DNA of 64,000 nt from Acidobacteriota bacterium (lineage in GTDB: Bacteria; Acidobacteriota; Terriglobia; Terriglobales; Acidobacteriaceae): NCBI GenBank assembly GCA_003225055.1, contig QIAU01000120.1:1-64000 (forward strand), read 5' to 3'. Position 1 is the first letter of the stretch. Every line of letters begins with the position of its first letter. A program made the position numbers and the translations under genes. Below are positions 25,288-34,339 of the stretch, one piece after another. The notes beneath the pieces were generated by a model, which had not been told where the DNA came from, did not search any database, and worked only from the letters and a program-made list of their open reading frames with translations.

Positions 25288-26004
25288 TCAGGCACTCACG
25301 AGCGAGCCGATTTTTTCTCCCGTAACAACTTTGCGAATGTTGCCGTGCCGGTTGAGATTAAACACGATGATGGGGAGATTGTTGTCTTTGCATAAAGAGA
25401 TTGCGGTTGAATCCATCACCTTAAGGCCCTTTTTGAGCACGTCCATGTAGGTGATCTCCGTGAACTTCTTGGCGTCTTTGACCAGCATGGGATCGGCGTC
25501 GTAGATGCCGTCTACCTTCGTGGCCTTGAGGATGGCATCCGCTTTGATCTCCATGGCTCGAAGCGACGCAGCGGTGTCGGTCGAGAAGTAGGGATTGCCC
25601 GTGCCGCCGGCGAAGATGACGACTCTGCCCTTTTCCAGGTGGCGGATGGCACGACGGCGGATGAAGGGCTCGGCAACCTGGTTCATCTCGATAGCCGATT
25701 GCACGCGCGTGTACACCCCATGCTTCTCAAGGGCATCCTGCAAGGCGAGGGCGTTGATCACCGTGGCCAGCATGCCCATGTGGTCGGCAGAAACGCGGTC
25801 CATTTCGCGAGCCTGCTCAGCTACTCCGCGGAAGAAATTTCCTCCTCCCATGACGATTGCGATCTGCACGCTCAGAGAATGAACATCGGCTAGCTCGGCA
25901 GCGATTTCGTGGATGCGAGCCGAATCAACGCCAAAACCCTGGCTGGCAGCGAGGGCCTCACCGGAGAGTTTCAGGAGGATGCGTTTGAAGATTGGAGTCG
26001 ACAT
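25288..26004 (-). CDS. pyrH: UMP kinase
   Basis: A 238-residue hexameric UMP kinase that phosphorylates UMP to UDP for pyrimidine nucleotide synthesis. The N-terminal [20 protein letters not shown] and [16 protein letters not shown] segments are family hallmarks of the amino acid kinase fold. Length is typical. It lies between tsf and frr as in most bacteria. Confidence 0.96.
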   Translation of the reverse strand: MSTPIFKRILLKLSGEALAASQGFGVDSARIHEIAAELADVHSLSVQIAIVMGGGNFFRGVAEQAREMDRVSADHMGMLATVINALALQDALEKHGVYTRVQSAIEMNQVAEPFIRRRAIRHLEKGRVVIFAGGTGNPYFSTDTAASLRAMEIKADAILKATKVDGIYDADPMLVKDAKKFTEITYMDVLKKGLKVMDSTAISLCKDNNLPIIVFNLNRHGNIRKVVTGEKIGSLVSA

Positions 26005-26009
26005 GAATT

Positions 26010-26090
26010 CCCAGGTCTCAAAGCTTCAAGCTTTCAGAGTTTCAAAGCCAAGACCGAAAAGCAGCTTAAAGTATGCCACCTTGAAACTTT
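26010..26090. repeat. Repetitive AAAGCTTCAAGCTTTCAGAG-type string
   Basis: The tsf-pyrH gap is filled with mixed direct and inverted copies of CTTTGAAACTTTGAA-like words (CTCAAAGCTTCAAGCTTTC, GAGTTTCAAAGCC, CCTTGAAACTTTGAAAAGG). It is similar in style to the strings at 9069 and 27908. It is transcribed within the translation cluster, so a processing or attenuation hairpin is possible. Confidence 0.45.
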
Positions 26091-26117
26091 GAAAAGGGGG
26101 CCGCAGGGCCCCTCATT

Positions 26118-26771
26118 TTACTCAGCCTTTTGCTCAGGCTGGCTGATCCCTATGGTCTGTCCCGGATCGCCTACCTTAAAGCGGGCGAAGCGGCGGACAC
26201 TGATGTTTTCGCCGAGCTTGCCTATTTTGGCAGCGATCAGTTGCGAGATGTTGATGGTCTGGTCCTTGATGAAAGGCTGCTCGTAAAGGCAGACTTCCTC
26301 GTAAAACTTGCTCATCTTGCCTTCGACGATCTTCTCGACCACCTGAGGCGGTTTGCCGGTTGCTGCGGCCTGCGAGCGGTAGATGTCCTTCTCACGCTCA
26401 TAAGCTTCAGGCGTCACGTCTTCCTTGCGAACGAACTTCGGATCGGACGCGGCGATGTGCATAGCGATATCGTGCACCAGTTCCTTGAAGTCGTCCGTGC
26501 GGGCGACGAAATCGCTTTCGCAGTTCACTTCCACCAGCACGCCGATCTTGCCTCCGGCATGAATATAGCTGGCAACAGATCCCTCGCTGGTCACGCGAGC
26601 CGCCTTCTTGGCTGCCACCGAGACGCCGCGCTTGCGCAGCAGTACCACCGCCTGCTCAAGATCGCCTTTGGCTTCGGTCAGGGCCTGTTTGCAGTCCATC
26701 ATGGGAGCTCCGGTCTTCTCGCGGAGCTCTTTTACTTGGGCAGCGGAAATATTCACCGTACTTGTGCTCAC
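26118..26771 (-). CDS. tsf: Elongation factor Ts
   Basis: A 217-residue EF-Ts, the GDP/GTP exchange factor for EF-Tu. The N-terminal UBA-like domain has VKELREKTGAPMMDCKQAL, followed by the dimerisation core (GVLVEVNCESDFVARTDDF, the conserved contact to EF-Tu). It is a short-form EF-Ts, as in many non-proteobacteria. The frame is open to 26801, but a GTG at 26771 with AAAGGA upstream begins the conserved sequence and is preferred. It follows rpsB in the usual order. Confidence 0.95.
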   Translation of the reverse strand: MSTSTVNISAAQVKELREKTGAPMMDCKQALTEAKGDLEQAVVLLRKRGVSVAAKKAARVTSEGSVASYIHAGGKIGVLVEVNCESDFVARTDDFKELVHDIAMHIAASDPKFVRKEDVTPEAYEREKDIYRSQAAATGKPPQVVEKIVEGKMSKFYEEVCLYEQPFIKDQTINISQLIAAKIGKLGENISVRRFARFKVGDPGQTIGISQPEQKAE

Positions 26772-26950
26772 TGCTCTATAGATCCTTTCTACAAGTTTCA
26801 AGTAGGGTCGTCATTGCAAGCAAATCTTTTCGCAACTTAAAACCTGAAACCACAGGCTGCTCTACAAAAGTCGACCCGCGCCGGACGACCCGCGCGGGCC
26901 AGATTTTCTCCGGGGCTACAGCCCAGGTCCGAATTGCTCGCCGGCGACGA

Positions 26951-27871
26951 TCACGGATAGGTCTGAGTTTCGACCTGCGGGACCTCGTCGTCGGCTCTTT
27001 GCTTGGCGGCGCTATGCTGCTTTCTGGTTCCACCCCCAAGCACATCTTCCATGCTGATATCTTCTCCGCTGGAATCGCCCTCGGCAGAAATGTCGGCGCG
27101 ACCTTCAACGGGGGGTTCGGCGACCGCGGCTTCGGCCTGCGGCACAGCGCCTGCAGCGGCGGCCAGGTCGGCCGCTTGCGTATCTTTCGCCAGCTGGGAG
27201 CCTTCGGCAACCGAATCGGCGATCTTGGAGGCAAACAGGCGAATCGCCCGTAAGGCGTCGTCGTTGCCGGGAATTACATAATCCACTTCGCTCGGGTCGC
27301 AATTCGTATCCACCACGGCAACCACGGGGATACCCAGCTTGCGCGCCTCGCGGACCGCGATCTGCTCTTTATTAGAATCGATTACGAAAATGGCATCCGG
27401 CAGACGGGTCAATTCTTTGATACCGGCGAGGTTGGCCTGCAGGTGCTTGCGCTCGCGCTCCAGCTTGATGACTTCCTTCTTGGGAAGCAGCTCGTATCGG
27501 CCGTCCGTGGTCATGTCATCAAGTTCCTTGAGCCGCTTCACGGATTTCTGTACCGTGACCCAATTAGTGAGGAGCCCGCCCAGCCAGCGCTGGTTGATGT
27601 AGAACATGCCGCAACGCTGTGCTTCTTCGGCGATCGCGTCCTGCGCCTGGCGTTTGGTGCCTACGAAAAGAACGGTTTTACCGGTGGCGGCCAGGTCGGT
27701 CACGAACTTCGACGCTTCCTTGAACATCTTGAGCGTCTTCTGCAAATCGATGATGTAGATTCCATTGCGCTCTCCGAAGATGTATTCCTTCATCTTGGGA
27801 TTCCAGCGCTTGGTCTGGTGCCCGAAGTGAACCCCCGCTTCAAGCAACTCCTTCATGGTGATATTAGCCAA
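26951..27871 (-). CDS. rpsB: 30S ribosomal protein S2
   Basis: A 306-residue S2. The core (residues about 1-230) contains [34 protein letters not shown], and [14 protein letters not shown]. About 75 extra C-terminal residues, rich in Ala, Glu and Asp ([33 protein letters not shown]), extend beyond the usual length and are probably disordered. It starts the rpsB-tsf-pyrH-frr group; the S2 gene is often autoregulated through its leader, but I cannot define such an element here. Confidence 0.95.
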   Translation of the reverse strand: MANITMKELLEAGVHFGHQTKRWNPKMKEYIFGERNGIYIIDLQKTLKMFKEASKFVTDLAATGKTVLFVGTKRQAQDAIAEEAQRCGMFYINQRWLGGLLTNWVTVQKSVKRLKELDDMTTDGRYELLPKKEVIKLERERKHLQANLAGIKELTRLPDAIFVIDSNKEQIAVREARKLGIPVVAVVDTNCDPSEVDYVIPGNDDALRAIRLFASKIADSVAEGSQLAKDTQAADLAAAAGAVPQAEAAVAEPPVEGRADISAEGDSSGEDISMEDVLGGGTRKQHSAAKQRADDEVPQVETQTYP

Positions 27872-27907
27872 TCAACCCCCTTCTTTGGGATTGCATCCGG
27901 TGAATCA

Positions 27908-27981
27908 GTTTCTAGTTTTGAGTTTCTAGTTTCGAGCGCCTGCCGGGACGGGCAGGAGGGCTCAAAACTTGAAACTGGAGA
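27908..27981. repeat. Repetitive string with a perfect hairpin between rpsI and rpsB
   Basis: TTTCTAGTTTTGAGTTTCTAG is followed by the hairpin CCTGCC GGGACG GGCAGG (27939-27956) and then GGCTCAAAACTTGAAACTGG, which partly pairs with the left side. It sits in the rpsB leader region. No -35/-10 pair stood out. Confidence 0.45.
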
Positions 27982-28073
27982 GCGAAACTGTCTTCCGGAT
28001 TTCCATTCCCGTCCGCCCCGTCACATGAGCTGACGGGAAGAATTTTACTCCTCAAAAATCGATTTTCAGTACT

Positions 28074-28469
28074 CTAGCGCTTCGAGTACTGGAAGCGTTT
28101 ACGGGCGCCTTTCTGTCCGTACTTCTTGCGCTCCTTGCCGCGCGAATCGCGCGTGACCATGCCTTCGGCCTTCAGCTTCTTACGGAGCTCGTTATTGAAC
28201 TCAATAAGCGCACGGGCAATGCCCAGCTTCAACGCGCCCGCCTGGCCGTTGACTCCGCCACCCGAGACATTGGCGACTACATTGAAACTGGCTCCGGTCT
28301 CGGTGGACAGCAGAGGCTGCTTTGCCAAGTTGCGCTGCGCCGCAGTTACGAAATATTGATCGAACGGACGACCGTTAACCTGAAAATCCCCGCCGCCTGG
28401 GCGCAGAAACACACGCGCCACGCTGGACTTGCGACGCCCTGTACCGTAATACTGAAGTAATTCCGCCAT
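28074..28469 (-). CDS. rpsI: 30S ribosomal protein S9
   Basis: A 131-residue S9 of normal length. It has [19 protein letters not shown] near the N-terminus and the basic tail [14 protein letters not shown] that reaches the P-site tRNA. It is preceded by rplM, the nearly universal partner, 118 nt upstream. Confidence 0.96.
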   Translation of the reverse strand: MAELLQYYGTGRRKSSVARVFLRPGGGDFQVNGRPFDQYFVTAAQRNLAKQPLLSTETGASFNVVANVSGGGVNGQAGALKLGIARALIEFNNELRKKLKAEGMVTRDSRGKERKKYGQKGARKRFQYSKR

Positions 28470-28587
28470 CAGCCTCTAGCTTTTAGCTCCTAGCCGCTCG
28501 CACTCGCAACCCCGGAGCCAATCGCTGCTTGTCCCTTTCAAAAATTCCGAAAATAAAAGACGCAGCAGGCCGCGTCTCTACCTAAAA

Positions 28588-29022
28588 CTATTTTGCCAGT
28601 GCCAGAGCTTGCGGCTTTTGCGCCTGGTGCGGATGCTTTTCACCGCGGTATACCTTCAACTTGCTCTTCATCTGGCGGCCCAGTTTGCTCTTGGGCAGCA
28701 TGCGCGCGACAGCGTCCTCGATGACCAATTCGGGCTTTCGCGCAAAACGCTTGCGGAACGCTTCTGTCCGCAAGCCGCCGGGATAGCCCGTATAGTGCTG
28801 GTAAACCTTGGACTCGGCCTTCATGCCGCTCATTCTAACCTTCTCGGCATTAATGATGACAACGTGGTCGCCCGTGTCGAGGAACGGCGTGTATTTTGGG
28901 TTCTCCTTGCCCATTAGGATGCGGGCTACACGGGACGCCAGGCGGCCTAAGGCGTGTCCCGAAGCATCCACGACGAACCACTTGCGCGCAATTTCCCCCG
29001 CTTTGGGGAAATAGGTTGACAT
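28588..29022 (-). CDS. rplM: 50S ribosomal protein L13
   Basis: A 144-residue L13 beginning [19 protein letters not shown], with [18 protein letters not shown] and the conserved [12 protein letters not shown] region. The frame extends ten codons upstream to 29052, but the ATG at 29022 has GGGAGA in front and matches the family start. First gene of the rplM-rpsI pair. Confidence 0.96.
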   Translation of the reverse strand: MSTYFPKAGEIARKWFVVDASGHALGRLASRVARILMGKENPKYTPFLDTGDHVVIINAEKVRMSGMKAESKVYQHYTGYPGGLRTEAFRKRFARKPELVIEDAVARMLPKSKLGRQMKSKLKVYRGEKHPHQAQKPQALALAK

Positions 29023-29130
29023 CGGAAATTCTCCCAGAAAATTAAAACGCAAAGAAGACCGCTCAGTGACCCCTCGACGCCGAAAGCGCAGGGTAATCAG
29101 GCGGGCAACCGCAGGACTCCCAAAGATTTA

Positions 29131-29160
29131 AAGATAACGTAGGGGAGTTAGCATTGTCAA
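29131..29160 (-). promoter_or_regulatory. Promoter of rplM-rpsI
   Basis: On the minus strand TTGACA (29160-29155) is followed after 18 nt by TATCTT (29136-29131), about 110 nt upstream of the rplM ATG. A consensus -35 at this place upstream of ribosomal genes is credible. In the rest of the 29023-29424 gap I see no gene; the leader between promoter and rplM could hold an L13-binding autoregulatory element, but none is recognisable by eye. Confidence 0.5.
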
Positions 29161-29424
29161 CGAAGAGTACGCTTTAAACCTGCTTTACAGTAAGGCTTTA
29201 GGCACTAGCTTCTACCTAGCCGCACATGCAGCATGGTCCCTGGTCCGACTACGGCAGTGTTCCCGGATTACAGGCGAACAGCGCCTCCCGGAACAATTAT
29301 TTTTACGGGGCACAAAATCGCTGAGCTCGGGGAGATGTTGCTTGAGCGCCCGTGCCGGGAGCCCTCTCAGGATAATCGCCTTTCTAGCCACACTCCTAAA
29401 AGCCTAACGCCCAGAGTCTAGAGC

Positions 29425-30531
29425 CTACTCGTAAGCCAAGGCGTCGATAGGATCCTTCTGTGCGGCTTGGTAGGCGGGATAGATGGCTCCGGCTAATGAT
29501 CCGGCGATGGCAATTATCGTGGCTCGAAGAATCCATCCCAACGTGACTTCTATCCTGACCAGCGGCATTTTATAAACGATCCCTTTTTCCGCCACCAGGC
29601 TGATGAGAATGCCCACAATGATGCCGGCTATCGCCAATAAGGCAGTCTCACGCAGGATCACGTTCACGATGTAGGCCTTGGAGGCTCCCATCGATTTCAG
29701 AATGCCGATCTCCCGAGTGCGCTCCATGACCGCCGTGTACATGGCCTGGAAAATGACAATCAGTCCGATGGTTAGCGAGATACCGATGACGACATGGATG
29801 AAGGTCCCCAGGTAGGGATAACTCGTAGGGGTCATCAGAGAGAGGTACTCGCGCATGGAACGGACGTTATAGCTCCGCATCCCGGGAATGCTCTTGATTT
29901 CTTTGACAACTTCTCCGGCGTTGCTAGAATCGTCCAGCTTCAAGTAAAAGGCGGAAGCTTTGCCCTGGGCGCCGATGAGGTTTTGGAGCGTGGCGAGCGG
30001 CAGAAATTTGCGCGCTCCTCTGCCGTGCTCGACTATGCCGGCAAGGCGAAAAGAATGGTTGAGGATTTCGATGGGCTGACCCACCTTTACCTGCTGGGAC
30101 TTGGCAAAGACATCGTCGACAAGGACGTCATTCGGTCCCCGGAAAGGGCCACCCTCAAGGTAGTGAAAGGGACCGCCCAATTTCTCGAAGCTGGTTGGGT
30201 CGATACCGTAGATGATCTCCAGAGTGCCGGCTGTCGAAATCTGCATTACCACTGGAGCCACTTCTACGACGTGCGGCAATTTCGCCAGCACGTCGGCGAT
30301 CCTCAGCGAGAGAGGGGCGCCGGAGACGCCCGCGATTACGGTTGTGCCGGCCGGCATCACCACTACATCGGCACCCAAACCAGCTTGTCGTTGCCGGGAG
30401 TCGTTCAGGATGCCGAGAGAGAGGCCGACAATCAGCAGAATCAGCGTTACCTCGAGGGCAATGGCGATAATGCTGATCAGGGAGCGCACCGGCCGGTGCA
30501 CCAAGTTGGCGACAATCATGCGGTTCATCAT
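29425..30531 (-). CDS. FtsX/MacB-type ABC transporter permease
   Basis: A 368-residue protein with an N-terminal transmembrane helix (SLISIIAIALEVTLILLIVGL), a periplasmic MacB-PCD-like domain (about residues 45-240), and three C-terminal helices in the FtsX domain (LGTFIHVVIGISLTIGLIV, TAVMERTREIGILKSMGASK, AYIVNVILRETALLAIAG). The ERTREIGILKSMGAS loop is the ATPase-coupling motif. No ATP-binding gene lies next to it on either side, so the partner is elsewhere or lost. It follows the LolA-like lipoprotein gene, which suggests a role in lipoprotein or envelope transport, but this is inference. Confidence 0.85.
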   Translation of the reverse strand: MMNRMIVANLVHRPVRSLISIIAIALEVTLILLIVGLSLGILNDSRQRQAGLGADVVVMPAGTTVIAGVSGAPLSLRIADVLAKLPHVVEVAPVVMQISTAGTLEIIYGIDPTSFEKLGGPFHYLEGGPFRGPNDVLVDDVFAKSQQVKVGQPIEILNHSFRLAGIVEHGRGARKFLPLATLQNLIGAQGKASAFYLKLDDSSNAGEVVKEIKSIPGMRSYNVRSMREYLSLMTPTSYPYLGTFIHVVIGISLTIGLIVIFQAMYTAVMERTREIGILKSMGASKAYIVNVILRETALLAIAGIIVGILISLVAEKGIVYKMPLVRIEVTLGWILRATIIAIAGSLAGAIYPAYQAAQKDPIDALAYE

Positions 30532-30566
30532 GGCTGGATTTAGCGCACCGGGTTAACCCCAGCACC

Positions 30567-30602
30567 GAGACTGCATGGCTAAAGCCATCTCGGCACGACA
30601 AG
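30567..30602 (+). repeat. Dispersed palindromic repeat, family A (variant)
   Basis: GAGACTGCATGGCTAAAGCC as left and centre, then ATCTCGGCACGACAAG. The hairpin ATGGCTAAAGCCAT and the terminal CGACAAG link it to the other family A copies. It separates the lipoprotein and permease genes. Confidence 0.5.
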
Positions 30603-30610
30603 TATAACGA

Positions 30611-31543
30611 CTACTTTCCGTCCCCTGCTTGTGAGGTTTCCGCCTGGTTAGCCCGCTGGTCCATGTTCACGACTACGGCTCCGGGAGGCTGCTGCAAAGC
30701 AAACTGGTCGTCGGTGAGCTTCTCATTCAGCTGCAGCTTCACAATCTTGAGCAGGATCGAATACTCCTCCTGCGGCCTCCAGATGTCAATCTCGGTGGGA
30801 AAAGTCGCGCCTTTATAGTCCTGGAGTTTTTCATAACGGGCATCGGTGACCAGGTTGCCGTGCTCGTCGTAAATGAGCTGCCGATGCGGCAAAAGGTCGG
30901 TGCGGCTGAAGATAATCTTGCGGGACAGGAACCATCCCGCCGAGCCCTTTCTTATTACCTCAATCTCGTAATCCGGCTGCTGCACTCTGTGACCTTTGGC
31001 ATCGGTTACGGTCTCGTAGCCGTTCTCCAGAACGGCAATCTCATTCTGCGGGTCAACGGAGCGAAGCAGCAGCGCGTCATTGATGTGCTGCGGGCGCAGG
31101 TTTTCCAGCGGCTGGGTGGACGGGCGCACGACCTCGTTGTGACCCACAATGAAACGATTCTTGGGCGGGATCCACAGTTTGAACTCCTGGCCGTCGCTAA
31201 CCATATCGAAGGCCTTGTTACGGACGATGGGCATCAGCCCGATCATGCGCAGCATGGCGGGCTTTCTCGCCAGAACGTAGCCGCGAATTTCCTGATAGTC
31301 GGTGACCTTGCCTTCTTTCGCCCCGCCCACGGAGGCATCGATGTCTACCGTGGCCTGCATAGTCTTGATCTTGTCTGCCTGGGAGTTGATGAAGTCGATT
31401 AATTCCTGCTGGGTGGCCGACTGCAATGGGGCCGAGGTCACCTGCCGTTCCACCTTGTGCGAGCGGAAGAGGCACCCGCTCAAGGGCAGGACCATGACAA
31501 GCGCAAGCAGCGCGCGGTAACGAGAAAGTCGGCTCATGAGCAA
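30611..31543 (-). CDS. Outer-membrane lipoprotein, LolA/LolB- or DUF4292-like
   Basis: A 310-residue lipoprotein: signal RALLALVMVLPLSGC with the lipobox LSGC (Cys at about residue 24). The mature part contains a half-barrel-like run of strands (DYQEIRGYVLARKPAMLRMIG, FKLWIPPKNRFIVGH, YEIEVIRKGSAGWFLSRKII) typical of the LolA/LolB/DUF4292 fold that binds lipid anchors. The C-terminus is Gln-rich. It lies between mltG and the FtsX-type permease on the same strand, so a common envelope function is plausible. Confidence 0.75.
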   Translation of the reverse strand: MLMSRLSRYRALLALVMVLPLSGCLFRSHKVERQVTSAPLQSATQQELIDFINSQADKIKTMQATVDIDASVGGAKEGKVTDYQEIRGYVLARKPAMLRMIGLMPIVRNKAFDMVSDGQEFKLWIPPKNRFIVGHNEVVRPSTQPLENLRPQHINDALLLRSVDPQNEIAVLENGYETVTDAKGHRVQQPDYEIEVIRKGSAGWFLSRKIIFSRTDLLPHRQLIYDEHGNLVTDARYEKLQDYKGATFPTEIDIWRPQEEYSILLKIVKLQLNEKLTDDQFALQQPPGAVVVNMDQRANQAETSQAGDGK

Positions 31544-31617
31544 CTGGATAAACCCTTTAATTCACGTTTAGATGAGTATATTGGACTGTGGGCTGCAGGA
31601 ACTGTTTAGAAACCCGG

Positions 31618-32598
31618 CTATCGACCCTGGAGAGTTCTGCGAAAAGCGGCCACGTTGCGGTTGTGTTCTTCCAACGAGCGGGCAAAGCGATGATGGCCGT
31701 TGCCGTTACTGACGAAGTAGTAGTAGTCGGAATTTGCCGGGTTCATGGCTGCCTGGAGGGAACTTCGTCCGGGATTGGCGATGGGACCGGGAGGCAGTCC
31801 GGCATAGCGGTAGGTGTTGTAGGGCGAGTTGATGCGCAGATCATCGTGATGGAGCGCGCCCTGGTAGGTGCCGTCGAGGAGTTCGGCGTAGATCACGCTG
31901 GGGTCGGCGTCGAGCGCGATCCTCTTCGCCAGCCGATTGTAATAAACGCTGGCTACCATGGACCGCTCCTCGGGCACAGCTGTCTCTTTTTCGACGATTG
32001 AGGCCATCGTCACGATGCGGTGCACGTCTTGGTGGAGACCAATTGTGCTGGCCTCCTGGCGGAAGCGCTTCACCATGGCCGCCAGGATGTCTTGCAGGCT
32101 CTGGGCACGAGTGAATTGATACGTGTCGGGGAACAAATATCCTTCCAGGGAACGCGCCTGAGGATCGAGATCACGAATTAGATGGACGCCAGACTTGGCC
32201 AGGCTCAGAAATTCGTTGCTCGGACCGAGGCCCGCGTCCTGGATAGCCTGCGCGACATCGAAGATCGTGAACCCCTCGGGAATCACGACGGTGTGCACGT
32301 AGATATCCCCGTGAGATAGCCGACGGTGGACCTGGGCCACGTTGCCTGGCTTCTCGAAGAGGTACTCTCCGGCTTTGAGCGACCGGCCGCGATGGAAGTA
32401 ATGCCAGATTACGAAAGCGGAGGCGTTGCGAATCACGCCGGCGTTCTTCAACTCCGTAGCGATGCGCCGGGTGGAATAGCCGGACCGCAAGAGTACGAAC
32501 TTCTGCCCCGACGGAGACACGGGCAGGAACAGCGCCCAAGCGAGCCATGCGTCGGCGGCAATTAGGACCAGCAGCAGGAATATGAGAATCTTTCGCAA
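31618..32598 (-). CDS. mltG: Endolytic transglycosylase MltG
   Basis: A 326-residue YceG/MltG. One N-terminal transmembrane helix (ILIFLLLVLIAADAWLAWALF), a LysM-like segment (IPEGFTIFDVAQAIQDAG), and the catalytic domain with MASIVEKETAVPEERSMVA holding the catalytic Glu, then VYYNRLAKRIALDADPSVIY and SPYNTYRYAGLPPGPIANPG. It cuts nascent glycan strands and sets their length. Located next to ruvX, a pairing found widely. Confidence 0.95.
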   Translation of the reverse strand: MRKILIFLLLVLIAADAWLAWALFLPVSPSGQKFVLLRSGYSTRRIATELKNAGVIRNASAFVIWHYFHRGRSLKAGEYLFEKPGNVAQVHRRLSHGDIYVHTVVIPEGFTIFDVAQAIQDAGLGPSNEFLSLAKSGVHLIRDLDPQARSLEGYLFPDTYQFTRAQSLQDILAAMVKRFRQEASTIGLHQDVHRIVTMASIVEKETAVPEERSMVASVYYNRLAKRIALDADPSVIYAELLDGTYQGALHHDDLRINSPYNTYRYAGLPPGPIANPGRSSLQAAMNPANSDYYYFVSNGNGHHRFARSLEEHNRNVAAFRRTLQGR

Positions 32599-32663
32599 TT
32601 TGGCAGTAGTTTAGATGATCTGGTAGCACAGGTCGTCAGCCAGTAGTCGATGGCCGGGGGTAA

Positions 32664-33140
32664 CTAGGGTCCAGAGTGGTTGCCTGGTTTTCCTGACTGC
32701 GAAGATCTGCTGTCCATCCAGGATTGCAGAATCAGAACGGCCGCTAGCCGATCTACGACTTCGCTACGGCGTCGAATGGACATCTCTGACTCACGCAGGA
32801 CGCGGTTGGCTTCAGCCGACGTTAAACGCTCGTCCCAGAGATGAACTGGAAGCCGGAACCGCTGGCGCAGGTCGTCGGCGAAACGGGCCATTTTCTCCGA
32901 CTGAGTACCCGATTCGCCGCTCATGCGCAAGGGATAGCCCACCACTATTTCGGCGACGTCATATTGCCGGAGAAGATGGGCCAGCGCCTCAAAATCGAGC
33001 CTCTTGTTCTGACGGCGGAGTGTGGGCAGGCCCTGCGCCGTAATGCCGAGGGGATCCGAAACCGCCAGGCCGATAGTCTTTGCGCCGACGTCGAGGCCCA
33101 GGATTCGTCCGGCTGGATCCTGCTTGTGCTGGGACGACAC
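32664..33140 (-). CDS. ruvX: Putative pre-16S rRNA nuclease / RuvX (YqgF)
   Basis: A 158-residue RNase H-fold protein with ILGLDVGAKTIGLAVSD (first catalytic Asp), EIVVGYPLRMSGESGTQSEK and WDERLTSAEANRVL. The family (YqgF) acts in 16S rRNA 5' end maturation and was also described as a Holliday-junction resolvase-like protein. The C-terminal about 15 residues are Ser/Gly-rich. It is divergent from the AI-2E family gene, with a 45-nt gap that must carry both starts. Confidence 0.94.
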   Translation of the reverse strand: MSSQHKQDPAGRILGLDVGAKTIGLAVSDPLGITAQGLPTLRRQNKRLDFEALAHLLRQYDVAEIVVGYPLRMSGESGTQSEKMARFADDLRQRFRLPVHLWDERLTSAEANRVLRESEMSIRRRSEVVDRLAAVLILQSWMDSRSSQSGKPGNHSGP

Positions 33141-33185
33141 CCCGCGATTATATGTCGGGCTGAAAGGAGCAACTTCCGTTACGAT

Positions 33186-34265
33186 ATGCCCATGGATTCA
33201 GGTACGGTACCGGCGCGGGAAGCTTCCCCGGTCAGCCCGCCTCAACCCGCTCGCAGCCGCAACCCGGCGCAAATGATCATTGCTGCGGGAGTCATCCTCT
33301 ATTTCTGCAATCAGGCCGAACCGGTTTTAGCGGTGCTGCTGGTTTCCCTGCTTCTGGCCTTCATTCTCACGCCCGTGGTGGAGTTAGTGCAGCGCTGGCG
33401 GCTGCCACGCAGTGTAGCTTCGTTGATCGCAGTAATGCTGCTGTTGGCGGTAGGGGTAGGGGTCACCTATTTGTCTTATAACCAGGCCGCGTCGTTCGTT
33501 CACAACCTGCCCAGGTATTCGGGAAAAATCCGGGAAGAGATAGCTCGCTTGCGGCAGAGCGCCGAGAACTGGGAGACGGGCGAAACATCCCCCCCCTCTA
33601 CGGGTGTGTTAACGGTCCGCACCGGGACGAACTGGACGGAGCTGCTGACCCGCGGCTTCGGATCGGTTTCACAAGCCTTGTTCGCAGCCTCGTTTGTCCC
33701 CTTTTTGGTTTACTTCATGCTGAGCTGGCAACATCACGCGCGTTCGGCGACGGTGATGCTGTTTCGCATGGAAAACCGCCACACCGCCTATGTCACGCTT
33801 GGTCTGATCGCCAAGATGATGCGCAGCTTCATGGTGGGGAATCTGCTCGTCGGATTATTTATGTCGGCGGTGAGCGCGCTGGTGTTTGGTCTCATGCATC
33901 TGCCCTTCTTCTATTTCGTGGGCCCGCTTAGCGGTTTTCTGAGTCTCGTGCCCTACCTGGGAGTACCTCTAGCGCTGACGCCGCCGTTGCTGGTGGGGAT
34001 CGAGCAGATCCAATCAGGCGACGTGATCGTCATCGTGCTGACGGTGCTGGCGCTGCACCTTTTTTCGTTGAACGTGCTCTATCCCAAGTTTCTGGGAAAC
34101 AGGCTGCAGCTCAATCCTCTGGCGGTGACGATCTCGCTCCTATTCTGGGGCTGGCTGTGGGGAGCGATGGGGCTGGTGCTCGCGATTCCGTTGACGGCGG
34201 CGACGAAGATCGTGTTTGACCACATCGAGCCATTGCGGCCGTATGGGGCGTGGTTGGGGGAGTAG
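33186..34265 (+). CDS. AI-2E family transporter (PerM/YdiK-like)
   Basis: A 359-residue multi-pass membrane protein of the UPF0118/AI-2E exporter family. Hydrophobic segments occur at about residues 28-75 (two), 75-95, 150-175, 215-245, 250-275, 280-305 and 310-345; the conserved PLSGFLSLVPYLGVPLALTPP loop and LYPKFLGNRLQLNPLAVTIS are family signatures. A periplasmic domain lies between the third and fourth helices. Some members move the quorum signal AI-2, others act as Na+/H+ antiporters, so the substrate is open. The ATG at 33186 is used; the frame is open to 32841 only because it runs inside ruvX. Confidence 0.9.
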   Translation: MPMDSGTVPAREASPVSPPQPARSRNPAQMIIAAGVILYFCNQAEPVLAVLLVSLLLAFILTPVVELVQRWRLPRSVASLIAVMLLLAVGVGVTYLSYNQAASFVHNLPRYSGKIREEIARLRQSAENWETGETSPPSTGVLTVRTGTNWTELLTRGFGSVSQALFAASFVPFLVYFMLSWQHHARSATVMLFRMENRHTAYVTLGLIAKMMRSFMVGNLLVGLFMSAVSALVFGLMHLPFFYFVGPLSGFLSLVPYLGVPLALTPPLLVGIEQIQSGDVIVIVLTVLALHLFSLNVLYPKFLGNRLQLNPLAVTISLLFWGWLWGAMGLVLAIPLTAATKIVFDHIEPLRPYGAWLGE

Positions 34266-34339
34266 GTAGCGGCTGAAGACGTGGATACCCTCGATTTCGC
34301 AGATACCCATCGAAGAAAGATAAAGATCAAGGATAAGGA

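Noticed and set aside
33199-33213. GGTACGGTACCGG, inverse of a string near the yceD promoter (4689-4701)
   Set aside because: A 13-nt match within GC-rich palindromic sequence, one copy lying inside a coding start, is within chance.
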